A DNA stretch of 64,000 bases, taken from the NCBI GenBank assembly GCA_947471745.1, contig CANJKZ010000092.1:3955001-4019000 (forward strand), given 5' to 3'. Shown here in pieces: positions 9,991 through 21,879 of this stretch. Position numbers and translations under genes: made by a program. Every line of letters begins with the position of its first letter. The first letter of the stretch is position 1. The stretch comes from Closterium sp. Naga37s-1 (lineage: Eukaryota > Streptophyta > Zygnematophyceae > Desmidiales > Closteriaceae). The notes under the pieces are model-generated. The model made no database searches. It was not told where the DNA came from and worked only from the letters and a program-made list of their open reading frames with translations.

Positions 9991-12900
9991 TTACACGAAC
10001 ACTGCAGCGCCAACTGCCAGAGCCACCACTGACATCACCGAAGCAGCGGAACCAGACCCGGACTTGGGAGGAGGGGGAGGGGGCGAGGGGCTTGCAGGCG
10101 TGGGGCTAGGCGAGGCAGGAGGGGTGCTAGGGGCAACTCCTGGCGCTTGGGGAGAAGGTGGGGGGCCTCCTGCAGTGGGTGCAGGCGCAGCAGGAGCAGG
10201 CGCAGCAGGAGTAGGCGGAACAGCGGAAGGCGGAGCGGCAGTAGGCGGAGCGGCAGTAGGCGGAGCGGCAGTAGGCGGAGCGGCAGTAGGCGGAGCAGCA
10301 GTAGGCGGAGCGGGACCAGGCGCGGGAGGAGTGGAGGTGGAAGGGCCGGGGGCGGGCTGGGGTGCACCCGCCATGCAGGCGGCAGAATCAATGTTGCGGT
10401 TGATGTAGGGCGCGTACTTCACTGTGTCCACTGCCCCCGCAGGGCACTTGGGGTCGACAACGAGGGGGTCACAGCAGGGCGTGTAGGGTGGCGCGGCCGC
10501 GGCTCCTGTGAAGCATGTGCTCTGGTGGTGCGGGGTAGGAAGGCGGAACAAGACAGGATCGAGCAAGTCATTGTTAAGTACAGTAGAGTTTGTATGTAGT
10601 TAGGCATGTAAAATGTAGTATGCAAGGCCAGGTGGTTGAAAATCAGATGATGCAGTGATAGGCAGAAATGCAGTGAGTTGAGGGGTCCAAGCACTCACAG
10701 GAGCTACGAAGAGACCCCATAACCCTAAGTTCTCAACACCCCATGACCACGACAGCTTTGGCAACAACCAAAAACAGCACAAACACTAAGACCACATGTG
10801 CTAGGGAGGAAGGACAAGGAGAAAGGACGACTCACAGGAGCGATGGTGATGCTGAATCTCTGGACTCTCCTAACTGCAACGACATTGGAGCGGAGATGAC
10901 CAAAAACACCATGCAAACTAAGACTCCACATGTTCAAGAGAGCAAGGGCGAAGACTCACAGGAGCGACGGAAATGTTGAAGTTCTTAACACCCATGACTG
11001 CAATGACATTGGATACGACCATGGTCATCATGGCCTCCGCGGTTGGGATGATTAGGTTGAGCGCGAAGCCACTGACTGCAAGCGGGAAACAGGAAAGAAG
11101 GGAACTCGAAAGGGTGAGGCAGCGGCGTTGGATACAACAGTAGACATTATGGCCTCTGCGCTAGGGATAGCATGTTGCGCGCTAAGCTACCGACTGCCAG
11201 AGGGGAGTAGGGATGGAAAGTTGAAGATGATATAAGCTGAACATGGACGCGAGGGAGGATCATAGATCACGTCTTGGATGTGCATGTTTTGCGCGCAGAT
11301 GGCTTTTGAGTCAACCCAAAAGTCACCTTGTTCAGCACGAAGCTCCTGATTGGGCAGAGGGAGAGATTTGGGCCAGGAGACTAGACCGGTGAGTAAGGAC
11401 GCGATGGAGGGAGGCCGCGACACTGGCGACGGTCGCGACCTTGAGTGGTAACCACCAGAGGCTCATCAGGGCCCGCATGTCCGACGGATTGCTTCACATT
11501 TATTTGCAACATGAGGTGTCCGATTCAATGGACGGTGGAGATGAGCATGCTGGTCGCTGAAGGACAATCGCGATTCTGACAGCGCTGGACAGCTATATAT
11601 TTGGTTCATGGCCCGTTGGTTGGTTTGTTTTACCCCGCTTTGCGGGCAGAGGGAAGTGAGAAACCGGAAACTTGCGCGAGTACAGGTGCCGCTGATAAAA
11701 AATGCCGTCGATTTCAGGTACGCTGAAATCGAACCGCGTGGCATGCGACGCGCGGATTACTGAGAGGTCTTACTTTCGACGCCCCTGAACAAATATTCCG
11801 AGCAGACAGCCAGGTGACTTTTGACTCGACTCGATACTCTTTCAACCCGCGGATTTCTGAGAGGGGTCTTACTTTCGACGTCCTTGCACGAATCGTAGGT
11901 CGCTTGCGCAAATTCCGGGCAGACCGTCATTATGATTTCCCCCGTCGGAGACTTTTTAACGTAGCTTCCCGAATCTGCAGAGAGAGAGAGAAGAATAAAA
12001 CATACAAAGTGCGGACTTCGTATCATTAACTGCAAAGAAAAAGTGCACTAATAGTCATCACTCGCAAATAGCACGCTAGTGACGGAACATTCTGAGGAAA
12101 TCTCTTGCCTGGATTATTTTGTGACGCTTCAAAATAATCGTTTCATACAACAAGGAAAGAAAGAAGGAAAAAAGACACCGCAATATGGCAGGACAGCGAG
12201 ACGATGCGATGCGGCAGCACTCGCCTGGGTTGCACGTGGTGCCGCACACAATCTCCTCGATCATCAGCATGCACTTGGGGTACGGCTTGAACGCTTCGCA
12301 CACCTGGCGGAGGGGGAGAGTGAAAATGCCGGGAGCGCAGGGTGTGAGCGGAGAACGGAGGAGGAGCGGGAGGGAGAGGAATCAGGGGGGAGGGAGGGAG
12401 GGAGAGAGGCACACATCCATTTACGTCCATCCATGACGGGGGAAGGGACGAAACGCTTTTACAACGGCAACCGAGGTTTGCCTGTTTTTACTCAGCATTG
12501 TTCTACATTTATTGCGTCTCGTCGAATACCACTTTTTATTATAGAAGCACTCTCGCGGAGCACGAATTTTATTGAACCAGGTTGCGCGGGTGGGTACCGC
12601 AGCGGCAGAACCCCCAGCGGCGAAACGCCCCGGCGGCGGAATGCGGGCTTCGCGCGGTTCGTTTTCGGTTCGCGGTGACTTCGCACTCTCGGATCTGAAC
12701 ACTCACGACAAATGCTGAATGCAGATGGTCTACCGCGGTTCGCGACGGCTTCACACTGTCACAACTATATCATTCATGCAAAAAGGAACGCCTACCATGA
12801 GACAAGCATCGGTGAAGCCGCCGAGTTTCCGCTAACAAAGACTTAACAATCTCAGATCCAAACGAACACGATCAATGCTGCAAGCGGAATGAAAAGCCTA

Positions 12901-13299
12901 CCATGAGACCCGCATCGATAAAGCAGCCGAGGGAGGGTTTATCTAGTTGACGACTTGCGCCAGATTATATAATCTTGACGCGCTTCGTTTTTTTTTTAGG
13001 AGCTTCGAAGGAAGGCCTACCGTGAGACCTGCATCGATGAAGCCGCCAAGCGAGGGATCGATCTGGTTGACGACTTCCGCGAGGTTCGACGACACCAGCT
13101 GCAGCGCCAGACCCGTGTCCGAGCAGTCCGTGCAGCACGACAGCTGCGCCGCGGCGGGGCACCGCGACGGCGGCACGACGGGCTTCGTCGGCGGAAGCCC
13201 CGTCAGCGCGCAGAGCGGCGCGGCGGGCGCCGCGTGCGCGGGGAGGAGAGCGACGAGCGCGGCGACTGTGAGAACGGCGAAGCGCGTTGAGTAGGCCAT
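9991..13299 (-). CDS. Secreted Cys-rich, Pro/Ala-rich GPI-anchored protein, paralogue 3
   Basis: Five exons: 13299-13021, 12303-12225, 11974-11873, 11075-10960 and 10521-9991. They join in frame to 368 codons plus stop. Signal peptide MAYSTRFAVLTVAALVALLP. Conserved blocks are QLSCCTDCSD, VCEAFKPYPKCMLMIEEIVC, MTVCPEFAQATYDSCKDVE and YTPCCDPLVVDPKCPAG. The tail has a P-P-T-A-A repeat (about 10213-10312 in DNA) and ends VVALAVGAAVFV, a GPI-type signal. Function is unknown; a surface or wall role is inferred from topology only. The GC donor of intron 2 is kept. Introns contain many echo copies of exon edges (exon 1 end at 12790-12957, exon 3 end at 11760-11816, exon 4 end at 10690 and 10831, exon 4 start at 11110-11200). 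Splice sites of the chosen exons are canonical apart from the GC donor. Confidence 0.75.
10690..11200 (-). repeat. Echo copies flanking exon 4 of paralogue 3
   Basis: Diverged copies of the exon-4 end plus donor (plus-strand ctcacaggagc) lie at about 10693 and 10831, downstream of the real exon (11075-10960). A diverged copy of the acceptor-side exon start lies upstream of it at about 11110-11200. No copy carries both splice sites. Confidence 0.75.
11760..11836 (-). repeat. Exon-3 3'-end echo with degenerate palindrome at the junction
   Basis: Plus-strand 11754-11816 (ggattactgagaggtcttac onward) duplicates 11850-11915 at the real exon-3 end. Between the copies, 11819-11836 reads TTTTGACTCGACTCGATA, a decayed TCGA-core palindrome. 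Confidence 0.75.
12786..12976 (-). repeat. Two echo copies of exon-1 3' end of paralogue 3
   Basis: The plus-strand block cctaccatgagacccgcatc at about 12898 and a shorter one at 12790 match the exon-1 end/donor at 13014-13040. A different 14-bp palindrome (AGATTATATAATCT, 12963-12976) lies between the nearer echo and the real exon. Confidence 0.75.
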
Positions 13300-14478
13300 G
13301 GCGTGTGATCAGGTGAGGTCGCAGATGGTAACTAGCCGCGGTTAGTTGGTCGCAGATAGCTAGTCTCAGAAGTCGGTTGGTGGATGTTCGGAGATGGTGT
13401 TTGCCTCGCCGCGTGCGGCACTTACGCCTTCTTTCGGTCTCTACCAACGTGGAGGAGAAACAAGGCGCGAGGTTGACGGGAGCACGGGCAATGCCTGTGC
13501 TACGGATCGAGCAGGTGCAAGAGCGGAGAGAAACCTCGTGGCCCACCAGTGGCGTAAAGCGAGGCTGAGGTCTGGACTGGTCGCTTTTGGCTGGAGGACG
13601 AAAGTGCCACGCCACTCTGGTTGGAGGAGGTAAGGGCGAGGGCAGGGAGGAGAAGAAGGATCTCTTTTTCCATTTTCAGGATTCTCCTGCCCCGAGTAGA
13701 CACAGAGTATTGTTCGCCTGCCGTCAAGTTGCAGTCAGGTTGGAATTTCCAAACCCTGCAAAGCAGAGGTGCAAGGTGGTGACACCACCGTATGTTTACT
13801 AAGTAAGACTTCTACGGTGCTGAAATACGGATAGCGGCGAAAAGACTGGGTACAGTAGTCCGATAACGAAATCACCGAATCCAAGCTGTGCCGGATGAGG
13901 GCTGGTTCGGTCGGGAAACGGACGGACGAAAGGGAGAGAAAGGGAGAGGAAGGGGACCATCGAGCACACTTCCACGTCGAGTCGATCGAGAGCCCTGGTT
14001 GGTTGTCTCGTTCCCCGAACAGACAGACTCGGATCAGGCGTCCAGCAGATCGAAGTGGCTGATTGGTGGGAAGCTATTTGGGAATGGAGGAAGAGAGGGG
14101 TGGGGAGCGGTGTGATGAAGGAGCGGAGCGGGGTGCAATGAAATGAAAGGCGCGCAATGAGAAGTGGAACACGAGGCGCGAAGCCCGAAACAGAAGCTTG
14201 TGCGACTGTGGCGATTGGTTGGTTACTCGTCAATCATTCCCAAGACGCGGATGTGCTACTCCCGACCGAAGCGCCACGGCACCAGCGACTTCAATCTAAG
14301 AACACGGACCGTTGAATGGCCTGCTGGTGTGGCACAGGTTTCTGGGAAACAATCTGATAGCAGCAGTGATGTCCGCGTAGTGTAGCTGTTATGAGTGCAA
14401 TTGAGTGAGCGAGAGAGAATTCCACTATCGGAGCAAAAGTACAATGAGCGAAGGCATGGGCAAAGAATATACACCTAA
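13300..14478. other. Upstream flank of paralogue 3; no gene seen
   Basis: 13371-13392 holds the diverged shared upstream motif (GGTGGATGTTCGGAG). The rest has only short unconvincing open frames on both strands and no recognisable repeat or RNA gene. Confidence 0.5.
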
Positions 14479-14986
14479 GGGCGTGTTAAATCGCAAACTC
14501 CAAAAATTCAGCCACAATCCGTCGGGCCGTTTTTGCGAAGGTAACCAGTTTGCGACAATCATAAGTCAAGTGGAGACCGTCGCAAATTTCGTAAAAAAAA
14601 AATACGAATTTGATAGCTGTTTAAAAAGTCGACACGAAAACGACGCCGAGTCGACTCCAAAACAGCCGGGTAGTCGACACAGTGTGCGACAAACTCCTGC
14701 GACAGCATTTGTGATCGCGTCAAATGAGAAATATCGCCGTCAGAAGTGCGACCCCGTCGCACATACTAACCTACTGTAGTAACCACAAATTCAACAACTT
14801 TTCCGAACCAGCCTGCAATTCGGCCACCAAAGTTGTTAAATTGTCAAAACTGTACACTTTGGCTGTTAAAGAGTCGACTTTGATTTTGCCACCTCGTCGT
14901 TGTTCGTGAAAATTATGACGACCATTTGGTCGTCGAAAATTCGGCCACACGCCATTTTCCGAATTGTGTGATGATTTAACACGCCC
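14479..14986. mobile_element. Tourist/PIF-Harbinger-like MITE
   Basis: A 508-bp non-coding element has terminal inverted repeats GGGCGTGTTAAATC (14479-14492 against 14973-14986) and is flanked by 3-bp duplications TAA (14476-14478 and 14987-14989). A GGG-starting TIR with a 3-bp T/A-rich duplication is the known pattern of Tourist MITEs mobilised by PIF/Harbinger transposases. The interior is AT-rich with several gtcgac sites and no open frame for a transposase. Confidence 0.8.
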
Positions 14987-14989
14987 TAA

Positions 14990-15468
14990 CTCACGTCAAT
15001 TTCAACACCTGGGCCCTGGGTCGCGTTCCTTGACGTTTTCTCCTCGGGTTGAAATTGGTGGGAACCAAAAAGTTCCCCTCAATTTCGACACTTAAACGGA
15101 AAATATATCGGTTGAAAATTGTTCTGAACTCTGTAACAGCGGCTGTTCTCAGTTTCGTTTATTGAAATGTTGCTCCTTTGACCGAACCGCACCCGCCCTA
15201 GGACCACAGGTGGCGACAAACACGTTGAAATTGGGGGGGTTTGAAGTTGGCGCGGTTTAGGTATATGGCGAAACTATAGTGGTAACGGTAATGTGTAAAA
15301 ATGGGGTGCGCGACGGGCCTAGCGCCGAGGTTGGGAGATGTCGAGGCAAGGGTCCGGAGCGCAGGTTACCAACCGAACCGTGAGGTTGGGTCGCGTCGTG
15401 AACAGTGGCGGGAACAGTGTCGAAGCGAGTATCACGAGTGGTAACGGTTTACTGTTGGGTGCTGTTGG
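14990..15468. other. Non-coding; probable remainder of the Gypsy 3' LTR
   Basis: No coding sequence is seen. It adjoins the recognisable Gypsy LTR start at 15533 (minus strand), so part is likely LTR. The outer LTR end and target duplication could not be located. Confidence 0.35.
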
Positions 15469-15556
15469 CGGGAACAGTGGTGTACGCGCTGAGCAGGGAC
15501 GCGAAGCATAGAAAAGGAATTTTCCTTACACTACCCGCCCCCCAAGGAGGCGATCC

Positions 15557-17190
15557 TTACGAAAGCGCGTGTACATCCCGGAAATTGCGGCTGCGTAGGT
15601 ACTCGGTGAGGACGGGGTGATTTTCAATCCTGTCCAAGGGAACCCATTTATCTTCGGCGGACGTGTGGTCTCTCTTGCATATCAGGAATTCGATTATGCG
15701 GGCTCCACGTGGGTCACGAACTCGGTGGCTCAAGATTTTCTCAGGCGTGATGATTGGCTCTGTTGGCGTTCGTGTCATGCTAGTTGGGTGGTTGCGAGCC
15801 AGTTGGGTGGTGGATGGCACGTATGGGCGAAGCAGGCTAATGTGGAATGACGGGCTGGCGTACCGGTCAGCAGGGAGGAGGAGGTGGGCGGTGACGGGTG
15901 TGATCATGTGGCTGATGCAAAAGGCCCGCAATATCAGGGGCGGAGTTTTGGCATGAAGGGTAGGCGGGGGTTTTGAGTGTCGAGTAGTACGAGGTCGTCA
16001 GGCTGGTAAGTAACAGGTCGGCGGTGGCGGTCGGCGTTGCGCTTAGCGATGAATGTTTGATTTTTTTATTGCGTCTGCTTCTCGAGTCCGTGCTGCTTGT
16101 AAAGTTTCTGCGAACTGTTGCGCGCGTGGCACCGGGTTGTCGGGATTCGCGGTCATGGGTACTGTGGGGTCTTGTCCGTAGTTCAGGTAAAACAGTGACT
16201 GTTGGGTCGTGGCGGACGACGAATTGTTGTACGCGGACTCGATGAGTGGCAGTTGCTGTTCCAAGATGCTCGGGTCGTCGCACGTGGCTCGGATGAGTTG
16301 CTCCATTGTCTGATTTGTCTGTTCTGTCTGCCCATCGATTTCGGGGTGGTACGAAGAACTAAACCATAGTCGCGTGCCGAACTGCTACCATAGGTTTCGC
16401 CAAAAGTTGCTGGTGAATTTCGTGCCACGGTCGCTGATGATCGCTGCTGGTATCCCGTGTAGTCGAACGACGGTGGAGATGAAGAGGCGGACTGATTCTT
16501 CGGCTGTGATTGATTTCTTGCAGGCTGCGAAATGTGCCATTTTCGTCAGCCGATCGACGACGACCAGGATCGTGTCGTTCCCGCTTGCTACAGCCGGTAA
16601 CCCCGTGACAAAGTCCATCGTCACCTGCTGCCAAGCACCCTCTTGGGGTGGTATCGGCTGTAACTATCCTGCCAGACGCTTCCGTGATGATTTCATTAGT
16701 TGGCAGGTGGGAGACGATGCCATGTGTCGTTGTACGTCGGTCAGCATCTCGGGCGAGTAATAATACCGCTGCAGCTGCTGCCGTATTTCCTCTACTCTGA
16801 AATGGCATGAGGTAACTCTGTCGTGTGCCTCCTGTAGCAGTAATTCCCGTAGTAACGTGTAGCCCGGTACCCATGCGGTCGGTGCCGGCTTTTATGTAGT
16901 AAACCCCCTTTGCTGCTGCGAATCTCCTCGTGTGAAGAATGGGTCGGTTTGATAGCCGTGGGTAAATAGTCCTGTTAGGAGCAGGCTAGTCTGGGCAAGA
17001 AGTATGGCATGGATTTGGGCAGTAGGGCGAGTCAGTGCGTTGGTAATGTTCGATGCCCCTTTTTTTTAGGTGACCGACTAGTGGAAGTCTGACTTGAGGA
17101 AATCGAGCCAGCGGATCTGTCGTGGGTTGAGGTGGGGTTGTGCGCGGAGGTGTTGTAGTGATTTGTGGTCTGTCCGTACTGTCACGTCTG
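15557..17190 (-). pseudogene. Gypsy RNase H end, integrase and C-terminal domain (frameshifted)
   Basis: RNase H ends with VRTDHKSLQHLRAQPHLNP (about 17190-17080). Integrase core pieces include MDFVTGLPAVASGNDTILVV and ISDRGTKFTSNFWRNLW (16624-16385), then IESAYNNSSSATTQQSLFYL. The C-terminal piece has EDKWVPLDRIENHPVLTEYL near 15600, resembling a chromodomain-like tail. The pieces fall in different frames. Confidence 0.75.
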
Positions 17191-18320
17191 TGTAAACGAG
17201 AGTGGAGTGCTGGCCCCGCCCTCGCTTGGGCAACGCCGACGACTTGGTCGGATGTACGAGAGTAGCAGCCGACCGTTCACAGTGGGAGAGCTGCTCGACA
17301 GGCTTCGTCGAGCTGCAGGGGACCGCTGTGGTGCTGCTGTCGACCAGGGAGCTCGATAGCTGCAACTGACTGGTCTGGGCGACGGGTGGGCCGTTGACCA
17401 GGAGGGGCAGTTCGACCGCGAGGCCTCCGTCGACCTGCAGCTCGACCAGGGGGTCCCCGTCGACCTACAGCTCGACCGGGAGCAGTCCGTTGATCTGCAG
17501 CTCGACCGGGAGCAGTCTGTCGACCTGCAGTTCGACTGGGAGGTCGACGGAGCAGTCCGTCGACCTGACAAGTGAGCAGCGGTCGACGAGGGGAGCTCGG
17601 CGACAACCGCTGACGAATCTGGTCAACGGAAGGGGTCCGTCGACCAGGGGGTAGCTCGACGGGAGTTGTGGTCGACTAGAGGCACCTGGTGGTCGACCAG
17701 AGGGACCTGGTGGTCGACCAGAAGCAGTGGTGGTCGACCGGAAGCACCTGGTGGTCGACCGGGTCGACCGGGTAACCTGCTCGACGAGTTCTGCGGAGGC
17801 ACGCGAACGTCGTCGAGGATGCAATGGCACAGGCGACTACGGGCTGGTATCCCGGAGTCGATGTGGCTCGTTAGGCGCAGACAACAGCCGACGGATGCCC
17901 AACGAGGCAAGTCGGGCCAATCGTCTGCGTGCATCTGTGAGCGTGCGCACTGCTGTGTTCTACGGGGCAACGCTGGACAGCCGCTCTGCTGCAGCGTTGG
18001 CACGCCGTCGACCTGCTCTGTTGGCAGGTCGCCCTTTTGCAGTGCTGGCGCGGCTCCTCTACGCAACGCTGGCAGGCGGTCGACCGAGCTGCGCTGGCGG
18101 TCGACCAGGCTAGCAGCAGGGTTGCTAGGTGCCTGATGTAGTCATTGTTGTCATTGCTTGTTGAATCATTCTGTAATTCCAACTTTGCTAGTGGAAACTC
18201 TTGCCGATTTCTCACGTGAATGTGCAAGCACTATGGAACCAAGCAAAGCTACGATCACCTCTAGTAGTTCGTGCCAACCCCGTAGTCTAGCTCACTACCG
18301 TTGTAGAGTGACTCTCCGCA
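17191..18320 (+). repeat. 5' LTR of Copia-1 (about 1.13 kb)
   Basis: Starts TG, ends CA. Its last 530 bp match 27548-28058 with scattered substitutions and one 21-bp length difference. Immediately after it, TGGTGCGGTGAGC begins with the expected TGG of a primer-binding site; I could not assign the tRNA. The 5' part is rich in gtcgacc repeats. Confidence 0.8.
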
Positions 18321-18420
18321 TGGTGCGGTGAGCGTGGAACGAACACGCGAATACCTTCAGATAGGAGCCGACTTTTGCACTTACTAAGTCGTTCGTAGGT
18401 CGGCAGCAGCGATAGTCGCC

Positions 18421-21400
18421 ATGGTCGACCCCGTAGTTGATGCGGGCGTAGCGGACACCTTGGAGGCACGTTTGGCTGACGCGAGGAGACGCCACACGGA
18501 TGGCGAGTACGGGACGATCCCCTTGGTGATCGCCGAGTTGGGCATCCGGTCGCAGTGGGCGACGGAACACCCTTCCCGTCCTGCTTCTCCTCGAACGGTG
18601 CGCAACGAAGGTGGCGTCGACAACGAGGTCGACGGTGGTGCACGAGTCAGTGGCAGCGAAGGCACGAGGCAGAGAGGGGTGATTCAGGTCGACGGTGGTG
18701 TCCACGGAATCCAGGCGCGAGTGCAGCGGTCGACGGCGGCTGCAGGCAGCTCGCGTGCCGGTGTCGATGTTCGATGTCGCTCTCCTCTACGAAGCGGTGG
18801 AGGGCTCTTGGCGACGACGCATGTGACTGCAGGCGGGATTGCACCGGCGTATGGCTACTTCAAATTCTCGCCGGACCGGATCACCGTCGCACCACTGCAA
18901 GGTTGACGGGACCTCATCACCTGGAGGGAGTCGATAGAACCTCAGCTGGAGGTCTCCGGGCTGAAGGGCTTCGCCGACGGCACCGTGCCAATTCCGCCCG
19001 AGGAGGATGTCAAGCTGCGCGGGGAGTTTCGTCCTGCTCACCTGCTCACCTTCATGGTCATCTCGAGGTGCTGCTCGCCGGTGGTGCAGCTAGCGCTCAG
19101 GAGCTGTCGAGAGCGAATGGATGCTGGTCACCAGGCATGGCGCTTCATCATGTCTACGTACCAGGTCAGGGACGACCTGTACATCGGGCAGCTGGAGGAG
19201 AAGATGACTCACATTCGGATGGGCGAGCAGGAGTCGGCGACGGATTACTGCAACCGTGCTCGACGGATCCTGGCTGAGATGCGGATGGCGGGCGCTGAAT
19301 ACTTGACGGCATCCTACATCACCCACATCGTCAAGAGCTTGCCGCGTAGCTACAATCTCATGAAGAGGATGATGATGGTGCCCAGCACGCGTGAGTCCCT
19401 CGACGAGGACACCATCACCAGCTACATTCTCCAGGATGAGGCGATGCGGGAGGCAGAGCAGCCCACGGAGTTCCTTCCGCAGGCGAGTTATGCTGCGCCG
19501 ACGAAGCCGAATCGTCAAAAGGAGCAGCGCGGGAAGCCGGGCGGAGGTGGTAGCGGAGGTGGGCGGTCGACGAAGGACGTCGACGAGAAGCTGTCGACGC
19601 GGGACAAGGGTCGATGAGGTGGTGGTCGACGGCGGGAGTGTTGGATCTGCGGCGACCCCGACCATCTCTCCTTCGAGTGCCCCGACCGCGATGACAGCGA
19701 CGAGGACGACAACAAGGGAGGCTGCGGACGATCGGCCAGTCGTCGCCCCCGTCGAGATGAGAAGTCGTGCAAGGAGAAGCAAGCGTCGAAGAAGACGTCG
19801 TCGACGAAGGACGTCGACAACTCCAGCGGCAAGGGCCGAGGCGACGGAGAGGCGTCGTGCTCGATGGTCAGCATGGTGGAGCCGACAGTCTCGCTGGCAC
19901 CAGAGGCTGGCGAGGACTTCCATGCGGTGGCGGCAGCTGTGCAGGCCAACCCGATGGCGGTGCTGCTCGATCGCGGGTGCTCCCACCACCTGATGGGGAC
20001 GAAGTCGGTCTTCGTCGACATGGGGCCGAGCGATGGGGTGCAGCACGTGCGTGGGTTCAACGAGGCATTGCAGCCTGTCGAGGGTCGCGGAACCGTCGCT
20101 CTGCAAGGGGAGGCCGGGAAGCGGGTCCTCATCCCCGACGTACTCTACGTTCCGGGCGTATAGGCGAACCTTCTGTCTGCTGGCCAGCTGAAGGAGAGCG
20201 GAGTGCAGTTGCAGGGCGACGGCGACGAGATGCTGCTCGTCGCTGCGAGCGGGGAGGTGCTCGGTCGAGCACGCTACACCGGACGAGTTCTCTGCACCGA
20301 CCTTCGCCCCTGCTCGACGCAGTCGCCGTTGACCGAGGTGGTGGCTCTGCGGACGATCATCTCGGCGACGAAGACGACCCCCGATAGGATGCATGCGCGG
20401 CTCGCACACGTCAGCGTCGACACGATCAAGAGCTCGGCGAAGCATGATGTTGCTACTGGGCTCGACATCACGTCGTCGACCGGAGCAGACCCGCCGTGTG
20501 TCTCGTGCGTCGGAGGAAAGCTGGCGCGGCACACCTTCCCCGCCAAGGACTCAGACGCAGCGGAGGCACTGGCTGTCGTGCACATTGACTTGTGCGGGCC
20601 ATTTCGGGTGGCTGCCAAGGATGGCAGCTTGTACTTCCTACTGCTAAAGGATCGCCATACACGATTTGTATGGGCAATGCCGGTCGCTAAGAAGAGCAAC
20701 GTGCTGCGGAAGTTTCAGCGGTGGCTGGTGCTGGTGGAACGGCAGACGAATAAGTCGGTGATGTCGCTTCTCTCCAATCGAGGAGGGGAGTTCCTCGGGA
20801 AGGCGTTCACCAACTTCGTTGACGGGAAGGGCATCGTCCACGACCTGACGTGCCCCTACAATCCGCAGCAGAATGGCATGGCTGAGCGGGAGATGCGCAC
20901 GGTCGTCGAGTCCGTGCGGACGATGCTGCTGCACATGGGCGTGCAGCACCACTGGTGGCACCTTGCTCTACGACAAGCGGTCTGGGTGCGCAACTGCTTG
21001 GAGCGGTCGACGACGCCGCCGGGGACGACTCCGTACCAGCTGCTGACCGGGCAGAAGCCCGACCTTACGCTAGCGCGGGTGTGGGGCTGCATGGTGCAGT
21101 TCATGGTTCCCGAGTAGCAGCGCGGTGGGAAGCTGGCGCCAAAGGCTCGTTGGGGGCTTCACCTGGATGTGTCGCCGGAGAGCAACGGCTGGGAGGTGCT
21201 CGACCTGACCGACAACAAGGTGGTCACGTCGGTCGAGGTGATCTTCTACGAGACGCTGTTGCTGAAGGTGTGGAAGGCGAAGTATGGGCCGGAGTCCGAG
21301 CGGACACAGGCGCACCCGCCGACGGACACCTCGACGGCAACGGTTCCACTGCTCGCCGAAGTCGACAAGCCGGCTGATGAGGATGTTGTGGAGGTTCTTC

Positions 21401-21672
21401 CACCTCCCCCTGTTCTTGATCCTACCTCTCCCGTCGAAGATCGACCTGCTTCAACACCTGTGTCGACCACCGACGATGAGGGGAGCCTTGAGGCGTCGCC
21501 TGTGGCGCCGGCCAGTGGCATCGCTGGCGGACGACAAGGCGCCAAGCTCGTCGACCACGATGGGAAGCTGTTGACGACAGGGGAGCACCAGACAGGGGAG
21601 CCGGTCGAACAGGAGGCAACAGCAGGGGTACACTCGACAGGGGAGCAGCAGCCGGAGCGGTCGACAGGGGAG
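18421..21672 (+). pseudogene. Copia-1 gag-pol, broken by four stops
   Basis: A single frame runs from gag to past integrase with in-frame stops at 18904 (TGA), 19615 (TGA), 20161 (TAG) and 21115 (TAG). Gag has the UBN2-type block MTHIRMGEQESATDYCNRAR, then the zinc knuckle CWICGDPDHLSFEC. The protease site reads LLDRGCSHH, with DRG where DSG is normal. The integrase contains LLSNRGGEF where LRSDRGGEF is usual, so a catalytic Asp is Asn. The frame ends where Copia-2 is inserted; RT and RNase H are missing. Confidence 0.85.
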
Positions 21673-21804
21673 TGTCAAACATTATATATGTTGTGTTAGT
21701 TTAGGCTACAGTGGGTTAGCCTATAGGGGGTACACAATTCTAGGGTTAGGTACTTGTACTCCTTTCATTGCTAGTTCATTCATTCCTGTTCAGTGACTCC
21801 AACA
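21673..21804 (+). repeat. 5' LTR of Copia-2 (132 bp) with primer-binding site
   Basis: Starts TGTCAAACATTATATATG and ends GACTCCAACA. It is followed at 21805 by TGGTATAGAGC, which is the initiator-Met tRNA primer site TGGTATCAGAGC with one base missing. Its 3' partner was lost by deletion. Confidence 0.75.
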
Positions 21805-21879
21805 TGGTATAGAGCAGGTCCTTCCTAGGACCGAAATTTTCTAAGGGCCCACCACTACGTAACTACCTACCTACCTACC

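Noticed and set aside
17788..18320. Independent short repeat with ends TGCGGAG and CTCCGCA
   Set aside because: Comparison with the GTCTG target duplication shows the LTR begins at 17191; the matching ends are coincidental and the right copy is a truncated LTR.
18985..20532. A 480-codon minus-strand frame (19090-20532)
   Set aside because: It is antisense to Copia-1 gag-integrase, which has clear family motifs on the plus strand.
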